In this document: in pieces, positions 61,808 through 64,000 of the stretch
Position numbering within the stretch: the stretch's first letter is position 1
Layout of the letters: every line of letters starts with the position of its first letter
DNA from: Bog-756 sp963745955
GTDB taxonomy: Bacteria; Actinomycetota; Acidimicrobiia; Acidimicrobiales; RAAP-2
NCBI GenBank assembly: GCA_963745955.1
Contig: CAVUZI010000006.1
Coordinates: 248,001-312,000, forward strand
Length of the DNA: 64,000 bases
Direction of reading: 5' to 3'
Position numbers and translations under genes: made by a program
The notes under the pieces: model-generated
What the model was told of the DNA's origin: nothing
Seen by the model: the letters and a program-made list of their open reading frames with translations, nothing else
Database searches by the model: none

Positions 61808-62920
61808 ATGGCCGTCAACGGAGACGGTGGCGACGGAGACGGTCGGCTCGCCCTCGAGGGATGGCGGCTCGTCCGCCAGATGATCGACGACCTCACCCGC
61901 TCCGTCGAGAGCGACGCCGAAACCGAGCTGGAACTGCTCGAGGGGCTGAGGGTACTGGCCCGCGCCACCGCCCTGTGCGCCGAGCTGTCGCTCGACGTCG
62001 ACACCGAAGCCCCGTGGTTCTTCAGCATGAACACCGCGGCCCGGCACATCGGAGGACCGGCCCCGGACGGGGAGTACTTCCTGGCCATGATCGACGGTCG
62101 GCACCGCTACCGCGTGCGCGGCCTTCGGGGAACCTCGGCCTACCTCGGCTTCCAGGTGCTGGCCGGCGTCGGGCTGACCCCGAGACGCATGGCCGCCTAC
62201 GTGTCCGACCGCGACCTGGCCCTGGGCGACGACGGCTCGTTCGCATTCGTGCTCGCCGCCGACGAGCCCACGGCCGCCGAGCTGCGGGGGGATCCGTGGA
62301 TCGCCATTCCCGAGGACTCGTCGGGCATCGTCGTACGCGAGTACATCGCCGACCGGGCCGCCGAGAGCACGGCCGTGCTGGCCATCGAGCCCCTTGACGC
62401 CCCGGCGGCGCCGGTCCCGCCCGACGACGCCCTCATCGGTGAGCAGTTGACGGGTATGGCGTGGACGATCGCCAAGCTGACCACCCTGCACCGGACGATC
62501 CGGCCGGAGCTCATGGAGGCGCCCAACCAGTTGATCGTGGCCGAGGCGGCCGAGCTCGGGGCGGCAGACACCACGCCCGACAACCTCTACATGATGGGTA
62601 CGTTCCGGTTGGCCCCGGACGAGGCGCTGCTGATCGACATCGAGCCACCGGAGTCGCGCTACTGGAGCGTGACCCTCGAGAACATCTGGCACGAATGCAT
62701 CGACCCACGCCGCCGACAGAGCCACATCACCAACGCGTCGGTCGTCGCCGGCACGGACGGAAGGGTGCGCATCGTGATCGCGGCGGCCGACCCGGGCGTG
62801 GCCAACTGGCTCGACACCGGTGGTCGTCACCGGGGCTTCGTGGTCGTCCGCTGGCTCGACAATCCCGAGGCTCCTCCCGTCTCCTGCCGTGTCCGGCCCA
62901 TCGACCAGGTGCGGCCCTGA
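61808..62920 (+). CDS. DUF1214 domain-containing protein
   Basis: 370 residues, ATG at 61808, 25 bp after the F420 oxidoreductase stop. The N-terminal half (GWRLVRQMIDDLTRSVESDA, RHIGGPAPDGEYFLAMIDGR, YRVRGLRGTSAYLGFQVLAG) and C-terminal DUF1214 core (MMGTFRLAPDEALLIDIEPP, RYWSVTLENIWHECIDPRRR, HITNASVVAGTDGRVRIVIA, GVANWLDTGGRHRGFVVVRW) are clear. Function of the family is unknown; members often adjoin sulfotransferase and lipid-metabolism genes, as here. Stop overlaps the sulfotransferase start (TGATG). Confidence 0.88.
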   Translation: MAVNGDGGDGDGRLALEGWRLVRQMIDDLTRSVESDAETELELLEGLRVLARATALCAELSLDVDTEAPWFFSMNTAARHIGGPAPDGEYFLAMIDGRHRYRVRGLRGTSAYLGFQVLAGVGLTPRRMAAYVSDRDLALGDDGSFAFVLAADEPTAAELRGDPWIAIPEDSSGIVVREYIADRAAESTAVLAIEPLDAPAAPVPPDDALIGEQLTGMAWTIAKLTTLHRTIRPELMEAPNQLIVAEAAELGAADTTPDNLYMMGTFRLAPDEALLIDIEPPESRYWSVTLENIWHECIDPRRRQSHITNASVVAGTDGRVRIVIAAADPGVANWLDTGGRHRGFVVVRWLDNPEAPPVSCRVRPIDQVRP

Positions 62921-64000
62921 TGGCGACGGGCCGATTCGAGCCGTCCCGCCTCGTGGAGGAGGCCGTCGCCCGGACGGGTGCGGACGACTTCGGTGAACCG
63001 AGCTGGCAGGAGGGACTGGCCATCCTCCTCGACTCGTTGGAGCACGAGGCCCGGCTGAGCGAGCTCGGCGTGGAGATCGCCACCGCGGAAGTGGTCACCT
63101 ACCTGGCCAATCGCCTCGCCATCACCGCGTGGCGGGACGCCCACCCGGAGGTGGCCGGAGGCACGGTCGACCGCCCGGTCTTCATCGTCGGGCAACCACG
63201 GACCGGCACCACCATCCTCTACGACCTGTTGGCCCAGGACCCGACCCTGCGGGCGCCGCTGACCTGGGAGGTCGACCGGCCGGTACCGGCACCCGGAGAC
63301 GGCCACCTACCACAGCGACCCCCGCATCGCCGAGGTCCAGGAGACCCTCGACCTGGCCGAGTCGATCATGCCCGGCTTCTCGTCCTTCCACCCCGTCGGA
63401 GCCCTCCTGGGCCAGGAGTGCGTCCGGATGACGGCAGCCGATTTCCGCAGCATGATCTTCCCCACCCAGTACCGGATCCCGACCTACGACCGCTGGCTCC
63501 TCCACGACGCGGACCTGGCCCCCGCCTACCGGTGGCACCGTCGCTATCTCCAACATCTCCAATCGCGTCACCCGGCCGATCGGTGGCTGCTCAAATCGCC
63601 GGCCCACCTCTGGCATCTCGACGCGCTGGCCGCCGAGTACCCCGACGCCGTCATCGTGCACACCCATCGGGACCCGCTGAAGGTGATCGCGTCCGGCTGC
63701 GCGCTCACCGCCCACCTGCGGGCCATGGCCAGTGACGAGAGCTGGGGAACCGAGGCCGCCGCGGACTTCGCCGCGGACATCTTCCTCGGCCTCGAGCGGG
63801 GCATCGAGGCCCGCGACCGGGGCACCTTCCCGCCGGGCCAGACCATCGATGTCCACTTCCTCGACTTCATGGCCGATCCGATCTCGACCATCCGCCGGAT
63901 CTACGCCGCCCTCGGGCTGGGTGCTCACCCACCGGACCGAGGAGCGGATGCGGGCGTTCCTCGCCGCCAACCCCGGCGACGGCGACGGTGGGGCGGCCCG
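62920..64000 (+). CDS. Sulfotransferase family protein, 3' truncated by the window; two frame breaks
   Basis: At least 360 residues. N-terminal LVEEAVARTGADDFGEPSWQ, EGLAILLDSLEHEARLSELG; the PAPS-binding P-loop PVFIVGQPRTGTTILYDLLA; then after a break near 63292, TATYHSDPRIAEVQETLDLA, PGFSSFHPVGALLGQECVRM, WLLKSPAHLWHLDALAAEYP, DAVIVHTHRDPLKVIASGCA (3'-phosphate-binding region). A second break near 63920 restores LTHRTEERMRAFLAAN. This is the sulfotransferase_3 type that sulfates lipids or small molecules. Likely co-translated with the DUF1214 gene. Confidence 0.88.

Noticed and set aside
60736..62088. Upstream extension of the minus-strand PFK/AhpD frame
   Set aside because: It is antisense to a complete F420 oxidoreductase; MAEVDEV at 60735 is the sensible start.

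Overview
The window is about 70% GC, densely coded DNA with strong third-position GC and frequent GTG starts. The gene content (many acyl-CoA dehydrogenases, F420-type LLM oxidoreductases, a PPi-type phosphofructokinase, SCO2322-type and DUF1214 proteins, and secreted 'VASDGGVFSFGDAG' repeat proteins) points to an actinobacterium, most likely class Acidimicrobiia. No tRNA, rRNA, IS element or CRISPR array was seen. It reads as ordinary chromosome.

Layout. 1-208: tail of a crotonase. 242-5471 (minus): a TetR-headed set of acyl-CoA dehydrogenase (ACAD), SDR, acyl-CoA thioesterase and aldehyde dehydrogenase. 6105-14386 (minus): a seven-gene acyl-CoA operon of ferredoxin, two AMP-forming ligases, a crotonase, an HMG-CoA-synthase-like/DUF35 fusion, a thiolase and an ACAD. 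An amidohydrolase at 14536 is on the plus strand. 15710-25243 (minus): an ACAD pair, P450, crotonase, thioredoxin-fold protein, MurD2, MurL, SixA-like phosphatase and an NTF2-like protein. MurL/MurD2 is the rare route that puts L-Glu into the peptidoglycan precursor and then epimerises it. 25427-34819: aldo/keto reductases, a DsbA-like protein, a cation:proton antiporter, an HDAC-like hydrolase, a biotinyl-carboxyltransferase fusion, an LLM oxidoreductase and a transglutaminase-like protein. 35007-38252: a LigD-type polymerase domain, an encapsulin-cargo ferritin with no shell gene beside it, an AlkB-like dioxygenase and a zinc metalloprotein.

38300-45149 is the most striking block. A cobalamin riboswitch leads into a secreted terpenoid-cyclase-fold (transcobalamin-like) repeat protein, an anchored SCO2322-like protein, EcfT, a double EcfA ATPase and an EcfS: a B12-controlled ECF uptake locus with its own surface proteins. 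After it come a fatty-acid desaturase, a DMT remnant, a GlxA/DJ-1 pair, a serine hydrolase, an SDR/ACAD cluster, a DMT transporter, a secreted G1 peptidase with a repeat tail, an ABC exporter, PPi-PFK joined to an AhpD-like domain, an F420 oxidoreductase, a DUF1214 protein and a truncated sulfotransferase.

Caveat. About 18 of roughly 58 genes need one to three single-base frame corrections to read as full-length family members. One deletion is shown directly by comparison with neighbouring copies of a 126-bp repeat. The pattern looks like residual indel error in the assembly rather than mass pseudogenisation. Coordinates of affected genes are given for the whole repaired gene, with approximate break positions.
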